A DNA stretch of 21,507 nucleotides from E44-bin32 sp041573795 (GTDB taxonomy: Bacteria > Chloroflexota > Anaerolineae > Anaerolineales > E44-bin32). Every line of letters begins with the position of its first letter. The stretch's first letter is position 1. The notes beneath the pieces were generated by a model, which did no database searches, was not told the origin of the DNA, and saw only the letters and a program-made list of their open reading frames with translations. The translations under genes were made by a program, and so were the position numbers. Shown here piece by piece: positions 6,577-13,481 of the stretch. Location of the stretch: NCBI GenBank assembly GCA_041573795.1, contig JBFFQB010000056.1:1-21507 (forward strand), given 5' to 3'.

Positions 6577-7242
6577 TTAGACGTTCAACTCTTGCATATC
6601 TCCGGTGGTCATGAAGATCACTCGCTCGGCAATGTTGGTTACCCGATCGCCAATTCGTTCGAGATTGTGTGCACACCAGAGCAAATAGGTTGCCCGCTCT
6701 ACGCCGTCGGGCTTATGCGACATGATTTCGACCAATTCATCGAAGATAGCCCGGTAGAGCTGATCCATCTCATCATCGAGGGGAACAACAGCCTTAGCAG
6801 CTTCAGGATCGCGTTCAATAAAAGCATCCAGGCTCATGCGCAACATCTCACCTGCTGTTTGGGCCATGCGGGGAATGTCAATAAGTGGTTTAAGCAATGG
6901 TTCATCACCCATGCGGATCACCGTCTTAGCAATTCCCGCAGCATGATCCCCCATGCGCTCCATGTCAACCACTATATTCATCGAAGCTACCACGCCGCGT
7001 AGATCTCGAGCGGCGGGTTGCTGCGTTGCAATGAGCGTAAGACAGGCTTCCTCGATCTTGAAGCGCAGTTGGTTAATATCTTCATCGTCAGCGATTATTT
7101 GCTGCGCCAGTGCTTGATCTCGACGCTGGAGGCTGTCCAAAGACTTTTGAATCGCCTGATCGATAAGAGACCCTAGCTTTAAAATGTCCTCTACAATCGC
7201 CGCGTATCCTTTGTCAAAAGTTGCCCGTAGACTGCTTGACAT
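6577..7242 (-). CDS. phoU: Phosphate signalling regulator PhoU
   Basis: Cytoplasmic helical-bundle protein, 221 residues, that links Pst transporter state to the PhoR/PhoB-type two-component system and limits phosphate uptake. Two PhoU repeats are visible: the first from FDKGYAAIVEDILKLGSLIDQAI to CLTLIATQQPAARDLRGVVASMNIVVDMERMGDHAAGIAKTV, the second ending DGVERATYLLWCAHNLERIGDRVTNIAERV. The metal-binding E/D-x-x-x-D signatures (DMERMGDHA and NLERIGDRV) are intact. The ATG at 7242 is preceded by an excellent GGGAGGTG ribosome binding site; the TTG just before it is not the start. It follows pstB1 by 20 bases and is co-transcribed with it, divergent from the rest of the pst genes. Confidence 0.96.
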   Translation of the reverse strand: MSSSLRATFDKGYAAIVEDILKLGSLIDQAIQKSLDSLQRRDQALAQQIIADDEDINQLRFKIEEACLTLIATQQPAARDLRGVVASMNIVVDMERMGDHAAGIAKTVIRMGDEPLLKPLIDIPRMAQTAGEMLRMSLDAFIERDPEAAKAVVPLDDEMDQLYRAIFDELVEIMSHKPDGVERATYLLWCAHNLERIGDRVTNIAERVIFMTTGDMQELNV

Positions 7243-7262
7243 CAATCCACCTCCCTTTGGCG

Positions 7263-8036
7263 TTACCCCACGCGCCCCGTGACGTAGGCTTCCGTTTGAG
7301 GGTCCTTGGGTCGAGTGAAAATGAGGGAGGTCTCATCAAACTCCACCAATTCTCCTAACCAGAATAAACCCGTCCTATCAGACACGCGCGCCGCTTGCTG
7401 CATGTTGTGAGTCACAACCACTATGGTGAATTCATGCTTAAGTTCACTCATTAAGTCTTCAATTTCAAGTGTCGCGATTGGATCCAAAGCTGAGGTGGGC
7501 TCATCCATTAAAATGACTTCGGGTTGGACCGCTAACACTCTCGCGATGCATAAGCGTTGTTGCTCACCCAAAGACAAACCCAAGGCATTCTGATCCAACT
7601 TATCTTTAACTTCATCCCAGAGGGCAGCCCGCTTGAGGGAATTTTCAATGATCTCTTCGAGATCTAGGCGATGTTGAACCATCCCCAAAACGCGCGGACC
7701 GTAGGCCACATTATCGAATACCGTCTGGGGGAACGGGTTCGGTTTTTGGAAGACCATCCCGACACGTTGACGCAGATCGACAGGATCCAGATCGGATTCG
7801 TAAATATTCTCCCCGTCAAGCAGCACCCTACCTTCCAAACGTGTGTGTGGAATGGTATCGTTCATGCGATTAAGGCAGCGCAAAAAAGTGGATTTACCAC
7901 AACCTGAGGGGCCGATGAGTGCAGTGATCTCACGCTGCTGAATTACGATCGAGATGTCACTGAGCGCCTTGGTAGGTCCGTAAAAGAAGTTTAGATCGAT
8001 GATCTCAAATTTCGTAGGATTCTCACCCAAATTCAT
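7263..8036 (-). CDS. pstB: Phosphate ABC transporter ATP-binding protein PstB (copy 1, variant signature)
   Basis: PstB, 257 residues, powers phosphate import through PstC-PstA. It looks like classical PstB over most of its length: Walker A GPSGCGKST (42-50), FLRCLNRMND, Q-loop MVFQKPNPFP with Gln97, Walker B VILMDEP with Glu179, and the switch His210 in VTHNMQQAARVSD. The ABC signature is unusual: LSLGEQQRL (154-162) replaces the almost invariant LSGGQQQRL, so the second Gly becomes Leu and the Gln becomes Glu. The DNA (TTG TCT TTG GGT GAG) is unambiguous as given. LSLGEQ does occur in some other ABC families, so it need not be inactive. A second, differently altered PstB lies at 10837-11691. 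A TACAAT box sits six bases before the ATG. Confidence 0.95.
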   Translation of the reverse strand: MNLGENPTKFEIIDLNFFYGPTKALSDISIVIQQREITALIGPSGCGKSTFLRCLNRMNDTIPHTRLEGRVLLDGENIYESDLDPVDLRQRVGMVFQKPNPFPQTVFDNVAYGPRVLGMVQHRLDLEEIIENSLKRAALWDEVKDKLDQNALGLSLGEQQRLCIARVLAVQPEVILMDEPTSALDPIATLEIEDLMSELKHEFTIVVVTHNMQQAARVSDRTGLFWLGELVEFDETSLIFTRPKDPQTEAYVTGRVG

Positions 8037-8042
8037 GGCTGC

Positions 8043-8048
8043 ATTGTA
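8043..8048 (-). promoter_or_regulatory. Predicted -10 box for pstB1-phoU (leaderless type)
   Basis: TACAAT (8048-8043, five of six consensus bases) lies exactly six bases upstream of the pstB1 ATG at 8036. This is the same spacing as at the metallophosphoesterase and would place the transcription start on the initiation codon. No clear -35 hexamer is visible. Confidence 0.4.
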
Positions 8049-8149
8049 CCTCGACTATTAACCTTATCGCTGACGTGATCCTTCAAACTCGGAGATCCCA
8101 ACCCATATTTTCTTGCTGCTGCCCGGCTGTGAAATCCTTCATGAGAGGA

Positions 8150-8155
8150 TATAAT
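8150..8155 (+). promoter_or_regulatory. Predicted -10 box for pstS operon
   Basis: A perfect TATAAT lies nine bases before the preferred pstS ATG at 8165, predicting a leader of only one to three bases. The upstream segment 8056-8149, shared with the divergent pstB1 promoter, has no obvious -35 hexamer and no clear Pho-box direct repeat, so activation by a response regulator is possible but not shown. Confidence 0.45.
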
Positions 8156-8164
8156 TCCATCTCC

Positions 8165-9058
8165 ATGAATACCAGAGGCTGCATCTTCCGTTTAACCCTC
8201 GCCTTGCTGCTCTTCCCGCTCTTCAGCGCCTGTGGACCCCAAGATTCTTCTCAAGCAAGCGAATTTTCCACGATTAGCTCTATCGAAAATAAGGGGTCAG
8301 ATACCATCGTCAACCTTGCTCTTGCTTGGGCGGAGGAGTACCAAAAGCTGCGTCCAGGTATCCGCATCTCTGTCACCGGCGGTGGATCGGGAACCGGCAT
8401 CGCAGCCTTGATCAACGGCACGGTTGATATCGCCAATGCTTCACGACAGATCAAGCCGGAAGAGATTGAACAAGCGCAGGAGAATGGTATTGAACCTGTC
8501 GAATTTACCATCGCGCGCGATGCGATTGCGATCATCGTACACCCAGAGAATCCAGTGACTCAACTAACTCTGCAGCAAATTTCAGATATTTACAGCGGCA
8601 AATTCACAAATTGGCAGCAGGTAGGTGGGGAAGATCGTCCTATCGTTCGACTTTCAAGGGAAACAAATTCAGGGACACATGTGTACTTTTTGGAGAATGT
8701 TCTTCGCTTGGGCGATAAGAACAGCAAGGCGTTATTCTCTCCTGAGACCTTGCTCTTGCCGTCTTCTGAGGGTATCACCGCTGAAATCCGCCAGAATCCG
8801 AACGCGATTGGTTACGATGGACTTGGTTATGTCACTGAAGATGTAAAGATGATTGCGATCGCAGAGACACAGGGAAATGAGTACATCTTACCCTCGCCTG
8901 GTTCGGTAAACTCGGGTCAGTACCCGATTGCCCGCGAACTATATATGTACACAGCCGGAGAACCAGAGGAAGAAATCGCAATTTATCTTGACTGGATCAT
9001 CGGTCCGGAGGCCCAGGAGATTGTGACTGCATTAGGGTTTGTCCCCTTAACACCTTGA
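8165..9058 (+). CDS. pstS: Phosphate-binding lipoprotein PstS
   Basis: Extracytoplasmic phosphate receptor of the Pst importer, 297 residues. The ATG at 8165 gives a clean lipoprotein signal: positively charged start, LTLALLLFPLFSAC lipobox, Cys at about residue 20. The frame is open 30 codons further up to 8075, but that stretch is Cys/Arg-rich, carries the TATAAT box and would spoil the signal peptide. The mature protein shows IENKGSDTIVNLALAWAEEYQKL, the phosphate-binding loop GGGSGTGIAALINGTVDIANASR, then ARDAIAIIVHPENP, LTLQQISDIYSGKFTNWQQVGG and RETNSGTHVYFLENVL, all standard for PstS. It is the first gene of pstSCAB2; pstC begins immediately after its stop. Confidence 0.95.
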   Translation: MNTRGCIFRLTLALLLFPLFSACGPQDSSQASEFSTISSIENKGSDTIVNLALAWAEEYQKLRPGIRISVTGGGSGTGIAALINGTVDIANASRQIKPEEIEQAQENGIEPVEFTIARDAIAIIVHPENPVTQLTLQQISDIYSGKFTNWQQVGGEDRPIVRLSRETNSGTHVYFLENVLRLGDKNSKALFSPETLLLPSSEGITAEIRQNPNAIGYDGLGYVTEDVKMIAIAETQGNEYILPSPGSVNSGQYPIARELYMYTAGEPEEEIAIYLDWIIGPEAQEIVTALGFVPLTP

Positions 9059-9059
9059 G

Positions 9060-9959
9060 GTGACCGTGCGCAATTCCAAGTTCGTTGAGAGTCTCATAAC
9101 AGCGTTCATCAAGACTGCCGGCTACTCTGCAATCGTCTTTGTCACCTTGATATTCATATTCCTTCTCCGTGAAGGTGCGCCGGCAACAATCGAGGTTCCC
9201 CCCTCCAATCTGTTTCAACTTCGTTGGTATCCGATTGAGGATTACTACGGAATCCTACCGCTTATTGGTGGTTCCGTTGTCGTTACTATCGGTGCGGCGC
9301 TATTTGCGGTCCCCTTGGGATTGCTTACCGCAATCTATATCGCAGAAATTGCCCCACGCTGGGCCAGGGAGGTCTTAAAGCCCCTGGTTGAGGTCCTGGG
9401 TGGATTGCCTTCCGTAATGCTCGGTTTCATTGGAATCCTGGTCATCACACCCTTCATGCGCACGGCATTCAATCTTCCTACCGGGCTGACTGCGCTCACT
9501 GGCGCTCTCATCCTGGGCGGGATGGCTATCCCCACCATTGTCAGCGTCGCAGAAGATGCACTGGACGCCGTACCTAAAACATATCGTGATGCCTCCTTAG
9601 CCATGGGCGCAACCGCATGGCAGACGATCTGGCGGGTAACCCTCCCGGCCGCACGCTCAGGGGTACTTACTGCCATCATGCTTGGGATCGGCAGAGCTAT
9701 CGGCGAGACCATGACCGTCATGATGGTCACCGGCAATGCGCCAGTATTTCCGACGGGTTTGAATGCCCTGATTAAACCGACAAGAACGATGACAGCGACC
9801 ATTGCTGCCGAAATGGGAGAAGTGGCAAACGGCAGTGTCCACTACCACGTGCTCTTCCTGATCGGGATTGTTCTGTTCCTAATCTCTCTTGGTGTCAACC
9901 TTGCGGCTGCAAGTGTTGTCTTTCGACAAAAAAAGCGGGCTGAGAGGATTCTCTCCTAG
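9060..9959 (+). CDS. pstC: Phosphate ABC transporter permease PstC
   Basis: Membrane permease half of the phosphate channel, 299 residues with about six transmembrane helices (first near residues 20-42, IVFVTLIFIFLLREGAP). The EAA coupling loop ASLAMGATAWQTIWRVTLPAARSG and the following GIGRAIGETMTVMMVTGN are family hallmarks. PstC pairs with PstA. The start is GTG at 9060, one base after the pstS stop, or GTG at 9066; the GAGGTG formed at the junction could serve as ribosome binding site for the latter. No anomalies in motif content were seen. Confidence 0.94.
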   Translation: MTVRNSKFVESLITAFIKTAGYSAIVFVTLIFIFLLREGAPATIEVPPSNLFQLRWYPIEDYYGILPLIGGSVVVTIGAALFAVPLGLLTAIYIAEIAPRWAREVLKPLVEVLGGLPSVMLGFIGILVITPFMRTAFNLPTGLTALTGALILGGMAIPTIVSVAEDALDAVPKTYRDASLAMGATAWQTIWRVTLPAARSGVLTAIMLGIGRAIGETMTVMMVTGNAPVFPTGLNALIKPTRTMTATIAAEMGEVANGSVHYHVLFLIGIVLFLISLGVNLAAASVVFRQKKRAERILS

Positions 9960-9979
9960 ATGGTGATGCGAGATTGCAG

Positions 9980-10843
9980 ATGAAGGTGAGCCGAGCTGCG
10001 CAGCGTAAGCGGACCCAACAATATGGTTTTTGGGGCATGACCCTGATGGCCATAGCTACCGTCGTGCCGATCGTCATGATCGTTGGCTTTGTTTTCGCTC
10101 AGGGTATTCCGGGCATATCGCTGGAATTCCTTACGGCTATGCCGCGCGATGGCATGCGCGCGGGGGGAATATTTCCGGCAATCATCGGGACTTTTTGGCT
10201 GACCCTTGGCACCGCTATTGTTGCAGTTCCATTGGGCGTTGGCGCAGCCATTTACCTGTCCGAGTATGCGCCCGACAACCGCGTGACCCGGACGATCCGC
10301 ATCGCTATTATCAATCTCGCTGGAATTCCATCCGTCGTTTATGGGCTCTTCGGTCTGGGTTTATTTGTGTTGTTCCTCCAGTTTGGGACAAGCATCCTGG
10401 CCGGATCGCTCACCCTGGCGATCATGACGATCCCGGTGATCATCAGCACAGCAGAAGAGGCACTCCGGGCAGTACCTTCCAGCTTTCGTGTCGTGAGCGT
10501 TTCTCTGGGTGGAACCAAGTGGCAAACCATCCGAAAGGTTGTGCTCCCTCAAGCCCTTCCCGGCATTCTCACCGGTGTGATCCTCGGGCTTGAGCGAGCC
10601 GCAGGCGAAACGGCTCCCATTCTCTTCACGGTTGCCTCATTTTTTCTACCCCGTTTGCCGAGCTCACTCTTTGACTCAACCATGGCTTTGCCGTATCACC
10701 TCTTCGTCATTTCAACCCAGGTTCCCGGTATGCCGGTCAGGATCCAGTATGGGACCGCCGTTGTCTTGTTAACCTTTGTCTTGAGTATGAACTTAATCGC
10801 CACCGTCGTCCGCTCCAGAGCGAGGGCTAAACGCCAATGGTAG
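9980..10843 (+). CDS. pstA: Phosphate ABC transporter permease PstA
   Basis: Second permease subunit, 287 residues, about six membrane helices. Typical blocks: GGIFPAIIGTFWLTLGTAIVAVPLGVGAAIYLSEYAP, INLAGIPSVVYGLFGLGLFV, EEALRAVPSSFRVVSVSLGGTKWQTIRKVVLPQALPG (EAA loop) and GLERAAGETAPILFTVASFF. The ATG at 9980 is preferred over the TTG two codons before it; neither has a strong ribosome binding site. The stop overlaps the pstB2 start (10837-10843), indicating translational coupling. Confidence 0.94.
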   Translation: MKVSRAAQRKRTQQYGFWGMTLMAIATVVPIVMIVGFVFAQGIPGISLEFLTAMPRDGMRAGGIFPAIIGTFWLTLGTAIVAVPLGVGAAIYLSEYAPDNRVTRTIRIAIINLAGIPSVVYGLFGLGLFVLFLQFGTSILAGSLTLAIMTIPVIISTAEEALRAVPSSFRVVSVSLGGTKWQTIRKVVLPQALPGILTGVILGLERAAGETAPILFTVASFFLPRLPSSLFDSTMALPYHLFVISTQVPGMPVRIQYGTAVVLLTFVLSMNLIATVVRSRARAKRQW

Positions 10844-11691
10844 AGAGTCCAAGCGCAGCTGCGCTTCCCCAACCCTCGGGTCGCTCGCAGGCCACACAAA
10901 TCCCCTTGAGCTTTCATCCATCATTCAAACCTGATGAGATTAAGATTGACGTAGAAAACCTCGGGATCTTCTATTCCGATGGAACCGAGTCTCTGCGAGG
11001 TATCACCCTCGCGATCCCGAAGCAACAGATCACGGTGCTATTTGGGCCTGCTGGCGGTGGAAAATCAACATTTCTGAGGACGCTCAATCGATTAAACGAT
11101 TTGGCCGACGTCGTTTCACTAGAAGGCCACGTCCGTATTGATGGCGAGGACATCCTCGATCCAAAAACTGATGTTATCGCTTTGCGCAGACGTGTCGGTA
11201 TGGTGTTTGCCAGACCCGTCGTTCTGCCCATGTCTATCCGCCAAAACCTGTTGTATGGACTTGAATTACGCGGAGACCGGTCTGAATCCCACGCAGATGA
11301 ACTAATCGAGTCGAGCCTTAGATCTGCCGCTTTGTGGGAGGAGGTTCACGATCGGTTGAATGAACCTGCTGTTTCCCTTTCTGGAGGACAACAGCAGCGC
11401 CTCTGTCTTGCCCGTGTCCTGGTACTCGAACCGGATATCATCCTGCTCGATGAGCCAACCTCAGGTTTGGACCCTATCTCGACCGGAAAAGTTGAGAACT
11501 CCCTGCAGATGCTCAAGCGAAATTACACAATTGTGATCGTGCCTCACTCTATTCAGCAAGCAGCGCGTATAGCGGATTATGCAGCCTTTTTTCTGGATGG
11601 CCAGATGATCGAATATTCACGCGGCCCTGATCTCTTTACAAATCCCCGTCACCCAAAGACACAGGATTATGTCGAAGGACGTTTCGGCTAA
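10837..11691 (+). CDS. Second, divergent PstB-type ATPase (Q-loop glutamine missing)
   Basis: PstB paralogue of 284 residues with a 33-residue Ser/Pro-rich N-terminal extension. It has Walker A GPAGGGKST (70-78), consensus signature LSGGQQQRLCLARVL (181-195), Walker B IILLDEP with Glu206, D-loop SGLDP and His237 in VPHSIQQAARIADY. The Q-loop, normally MVFQKPNPFP, reads MVFARPVVLPMS: the glutamine that couples ATP to the permease is Ala125 and the KPNPF block is lost. The gene follows pstA with a 7-base overlap, in the place where pstB normally sits. Together with the altered signature of PstB1, this suggests a heterodimer with one consensus and one degenerate ATP site. Family assignment is firm; the partnership is inference. 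Confidence 0.9.
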   Translation: MVESPSAAALPQPSGRSQATQIPLSFHPSFKPDEIKIDVENLGIFYSDGTESLRGITLAIPKQQITVLFGPAGGGKSTFLRTLNRLNDLADVVSLEGHVRIDGEDILDPKTDVIALRRRVGMVFARPVVLPMSIRQNLLYGLELRGDRSESHADELIESSLRSAALWEEVHDRLNEPAVSLSGGQQQRLCLARVLVLEPDIILLDEPTSGLDPISTGKVENSLQMLKRNYTIVIVPHSIQQAARIADYAAFFLDGQMIEYSRGPDLFTNPRHPKTQDYVEGRFG

Positions 11692-11720
11692 GCAGTTCTT
11701 GCACATGCACCTTGAACCCG

Positions 11721-12707
11721 ATGCACGCCTCACTGCTTGACCAGGGAAGAATTCAGTTTTACACTCGCCTTAACAGGCGCCCCCGCCGATCTGGGCATCA
11801 CTACCGGATCGACGGGGTCTTCTTCTGCCTCTTGCTCACCTGCCTGATTATTTCTGGCTGTAGTGCTTCACCCATCGATCCGACACCATCATCAGCAGGT
11901 ACTCTGCAATCACCCTCAACACCTATACTTGAGAGTGTCCCGGGGACAGCGCCCGCGGCGATTACTCCCTCCCTGGTGCCAACAACTACTCCATTCTCCT
12001 GTCTTAAGTTGCCGGGTACGATTGAGGTTCACGAAGTCCGCCACCCCCAGCTACTATCCCCTGTGCGTTTTCGGGTTTACCTGCCTCCCTGCTATGAGCA
12101 GGATTCCCTGGCAACTTTCCCTACAATAATCCTCTTGCACGGTTTGTTGGCAACCGACATGCAGTGGGATGATCTTGGAATCGATGAACTCGCAACGCAA
12201 CGTATCCAATCGGGTCAGTCCCCACCCTTCATTATTCTGATGCCATGGATTCGCAGCAGCCAGGATCCTGTCATTGCTGTGATGGACACACTGATCCCGT
12301 ATGCCAAAGAGCAATGGCGCTTAGCAGTCGAGCGTGACTATTGGGCTATCGGAGGTATATCTCGCGGCGCCGGTCAAGCATTGTATATCGGTGTCTTCCA
12401 TCCCGAACAATTCAAGGCGATTGGTCTTCACAGCCCGGCCATCTTGCACTCGCCCGAATTTCTCCTGGGTGGGTACATGACCGCTGAGCCGGAACATCGG
12501 CCATCTGTCTGGTTCGATATCGGTGATTCAGACTCTCTATTTGAGACTGCCCTTGAGCTTCTGAATTTATTCGAAGACGCGGGTATCCCAATCGAATCCC
12601 AGATCAGTTCCGGAGACCACACGAGCCTGTACTGGAGAGAGCACCTGCCTACGTATTTGGATTGGTATCTTTCATCCTGGGTTCCGGAGCTCAAACCTGA
12701 TGTCTAG
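11721..12707 (+). CDS. Lipoprotein esterase (alpha/beta hydrolase, esterase D/PHB-depolymerase-like)
   Basis: Exported alpha/beta hydrolase of 328 residues. A basic N-terminal stretch of about 30 residues precedes a hydrophobic helix ending in the lipobox ISGC, then a Ser/Thr/Pro linker (about 50 residues), then the enzyme domain: VRFRVYLPPCYEQDS, oxyanion segment TIILLHGLLATDMQWDDLGIDEL, nucleophile elbow GGISRGAGQALYIG (Ser in G-I-S-R-G), and the catalytic His in SGDHTSLYWREHLPTYLDWYL. The WFDIGDSDSLF segment probably contributes the acid. Substrate unknown; related proteins cleave acyl or feruloyl esters. It begins 29 bases after pstB2, so it may be co-expressed with phosphate uptake. The long n-region before the signal helix is unusual; no later in-frame start exists. 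A TTG at 11712 is an alternative. Confidence 0.82.
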   Translation: MHASLLDQGRIQFYTRLNRRPRRSGHHYRIDGVFFCLLLTCLIISGCSASPIDPTPSSAGTLQSPSTPILESVPGTAPAAITPSLVPTTTPFSCLKLPGTIEVHEVRHPQLLSPVRFRVYLPPCYEQDSLATFPTIILLHGLLATDMQWDDLGIDELATQRIQSGQSPPFIILMPWIRSSQDPVIAVMDTLIPYAKEQWRLAVERDYWAIGGISRGAGQALYIGVFHPEQFKAIGLHSPAILHSPEFLLGGYMTAEPEHRPSVWFDIGDSDSLFETALELLNLFEDAGIPIESQISSGDHTSLYWREHLPTYLDWYLSSWVPELKPDV

Positions 12708-12710
12708 GGG

Positions 12711-12728
12711 GTTAAATGCGTTAAATGC
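12711..12728. repeat. Tandem 9-bp repeat
   Basis: GTTAAATGC occurs twice without a gap just after the esterase stop. It abuts the inverted repeat at 12728. Confidence 0.8.
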
Positions 12729-12777
12729 TCGAACCCGCGTCGGTCGAGTTGCCACAGCTCAACAACGCGGGTTCGAG
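12728..12777. repeat. Large inverted repeat between convergent genes
   Basis: CTCGAACCCGCGT (12728-12740) and ACGCGGGTTCGAG (12765-12777) are perfect 13-base complements enclosing a 24-base loop that can itself partly pair (GAG with CTC). It lies between the esterase and the convergent tsaC gene. It is probably a transcription barrier, although no T-run follows on either strand. The GGTTCGA resembles a tRNA T-loop, but no tRNA can be folded. Confidence 0.65.
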
Positions 12778-12851
12778 GAGGAGAATGCAATTACTATTAT
12801 CAACACTTGCATGAGAACTTCATGAGATTAAGCTTAATGCTAGCTTAGAGT

Positions 12852-13481
12852 CTATCCGGCTCTCTTTTGGCTGGCGAGGATCTGTTCCATGCTGATTGGG
12901 CCTTCGCGCAGAATCCGCACTAGTTTCCTGGTTACATCGATAACCGTGGAAGGTTCACTGCCCAGTGATGGGCCTCCATCGATCAATAGATGAAAACGCC
13001 CTGTCAATTGCTCCAGGACTTCTGGTGCTGTTTTTGCATTAAGCCCCCCCGAGACATTCGCAGAACTCACAGCCAGAGGGCCACAGGCTTTCAGGATATC
13101 CAATGTTACAGGATGCGCCGGGATGCGGATGCCAATCGTTGATTCATTGCTGATCTCCTCTGGGAGGTCATGATGCTTCTCCATAACGATCGTCAAAGGT
13201 CCTGGCCATAATGCCTTGCCGATGCTCAAGATCTCCGGCGTTATATTTAAAGCAACTTTATTCAGGTCCTCCAAAGTAGCAATTAGAACAGGTATCGCCT
13301 TTTGACTCGACCTTCGCTTGGCTTCATAGAGCCGGCGAATCGCCTTGGGGTTGAAAGCATCGCAGCCAAGTCCATAGACTGTATCTGTCGGAAAAGCAAC
13401 CAACCCACCAGCCTGGATCACGGAGCTAACGCTGGAGAGCATACTGTCATCTGTGCTTCGGATTATTTTCGTTTCAGTCAT
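12852..13481 (-). CDS. tsaC: L-threonylcarbamoyladenylate synthase (TsaC/YrdC/Sua5 family)
   Basis: Makes threonylcarbamoyl-AMP from threonine, bicarbonate and ATP, the first step of t6A tRNA modification. The 209-residue product is a single YrdC domain: VIQAGGLVAFPTDTVYGLGCDAFNPKAIRRLYEAKRRSSQKAIPVLI at the N-terminus, then LWPGPLTIVMEK, TIGIRIPAHP, PLAVSSANVSGG and STVIDVTRKLVRILREGPI. The K-R and S-S-A-N motifs that bind nucleotide and bicarbonate are intact. It lacks the C-terminal Sua5 domain, so it is the short TsaC form. The start overlaps the prmC stop (ATGA at 13481-13478). The other t6A genes tsaB and tsaE lie 12 kb away in this window. Confidence 0.94.
   Translation of the reverse strand: MTETKIIRSTDDSMLSSVSSVIQAGGLVAFPTDTVYGLGCDAFNPKAIRRLYEAKRRSSQKAIPVLIATLEDLNKVALNITPEILSIGKALWPGPLTIVMEKHHDLPEEISNESTIGIRIPAHPVTLDILKACGPLAVSSANVSGGLNAKTAPEVLEQLTGRFHLLIDGGPSLGSEPSTVIDVTRKLVRILREGPISMEQILASQKRAG

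Noticed and set aside
6484..7002. 172-codon plus-strand open frame opposite phoU and the riboswitch promoter
   Set aside because: Antisense shadow of phoU; no ribosome binding site, and composition typical of a reversed helical protein.
8128..8146. Possible Pho box upstream of pstS
   Set aside because: The best alignment (TGTGAAA and CATGAGA) has poor agreement between halves and no consistent 11-bp period.
8075..8164. 30-codon N-terminal extension of PstS
   Set aside because: It contains the TATAAT box and a Cys/Arg-rich stretch, and would put the lipoprotein signal in the interior; the ATG at 8165 is better.
9335..9802. 155-codon minus-strand open frame opposite pstC
   Set aside because: Shadow frame of a membrane protein (Met/Pro/Arg-rich), no motif and no initiation signal.
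10030..10593. 187-codon open frame on the plus strand overlapping pstA
   Set aside because: It is a +1 shadow of pstA: His/Arg/Trp-rich composition with no domain, while pstA in the other frame shows complete permease motifs.
12728..12790. tRNA-like GGTTCGA segment in the inverted repeat
   Set aside because: The bases after it do not pair to form a T-arm, and no acceptor, D-arm or anticodon arm can be found; the 13-bp inverted repeat explains it.
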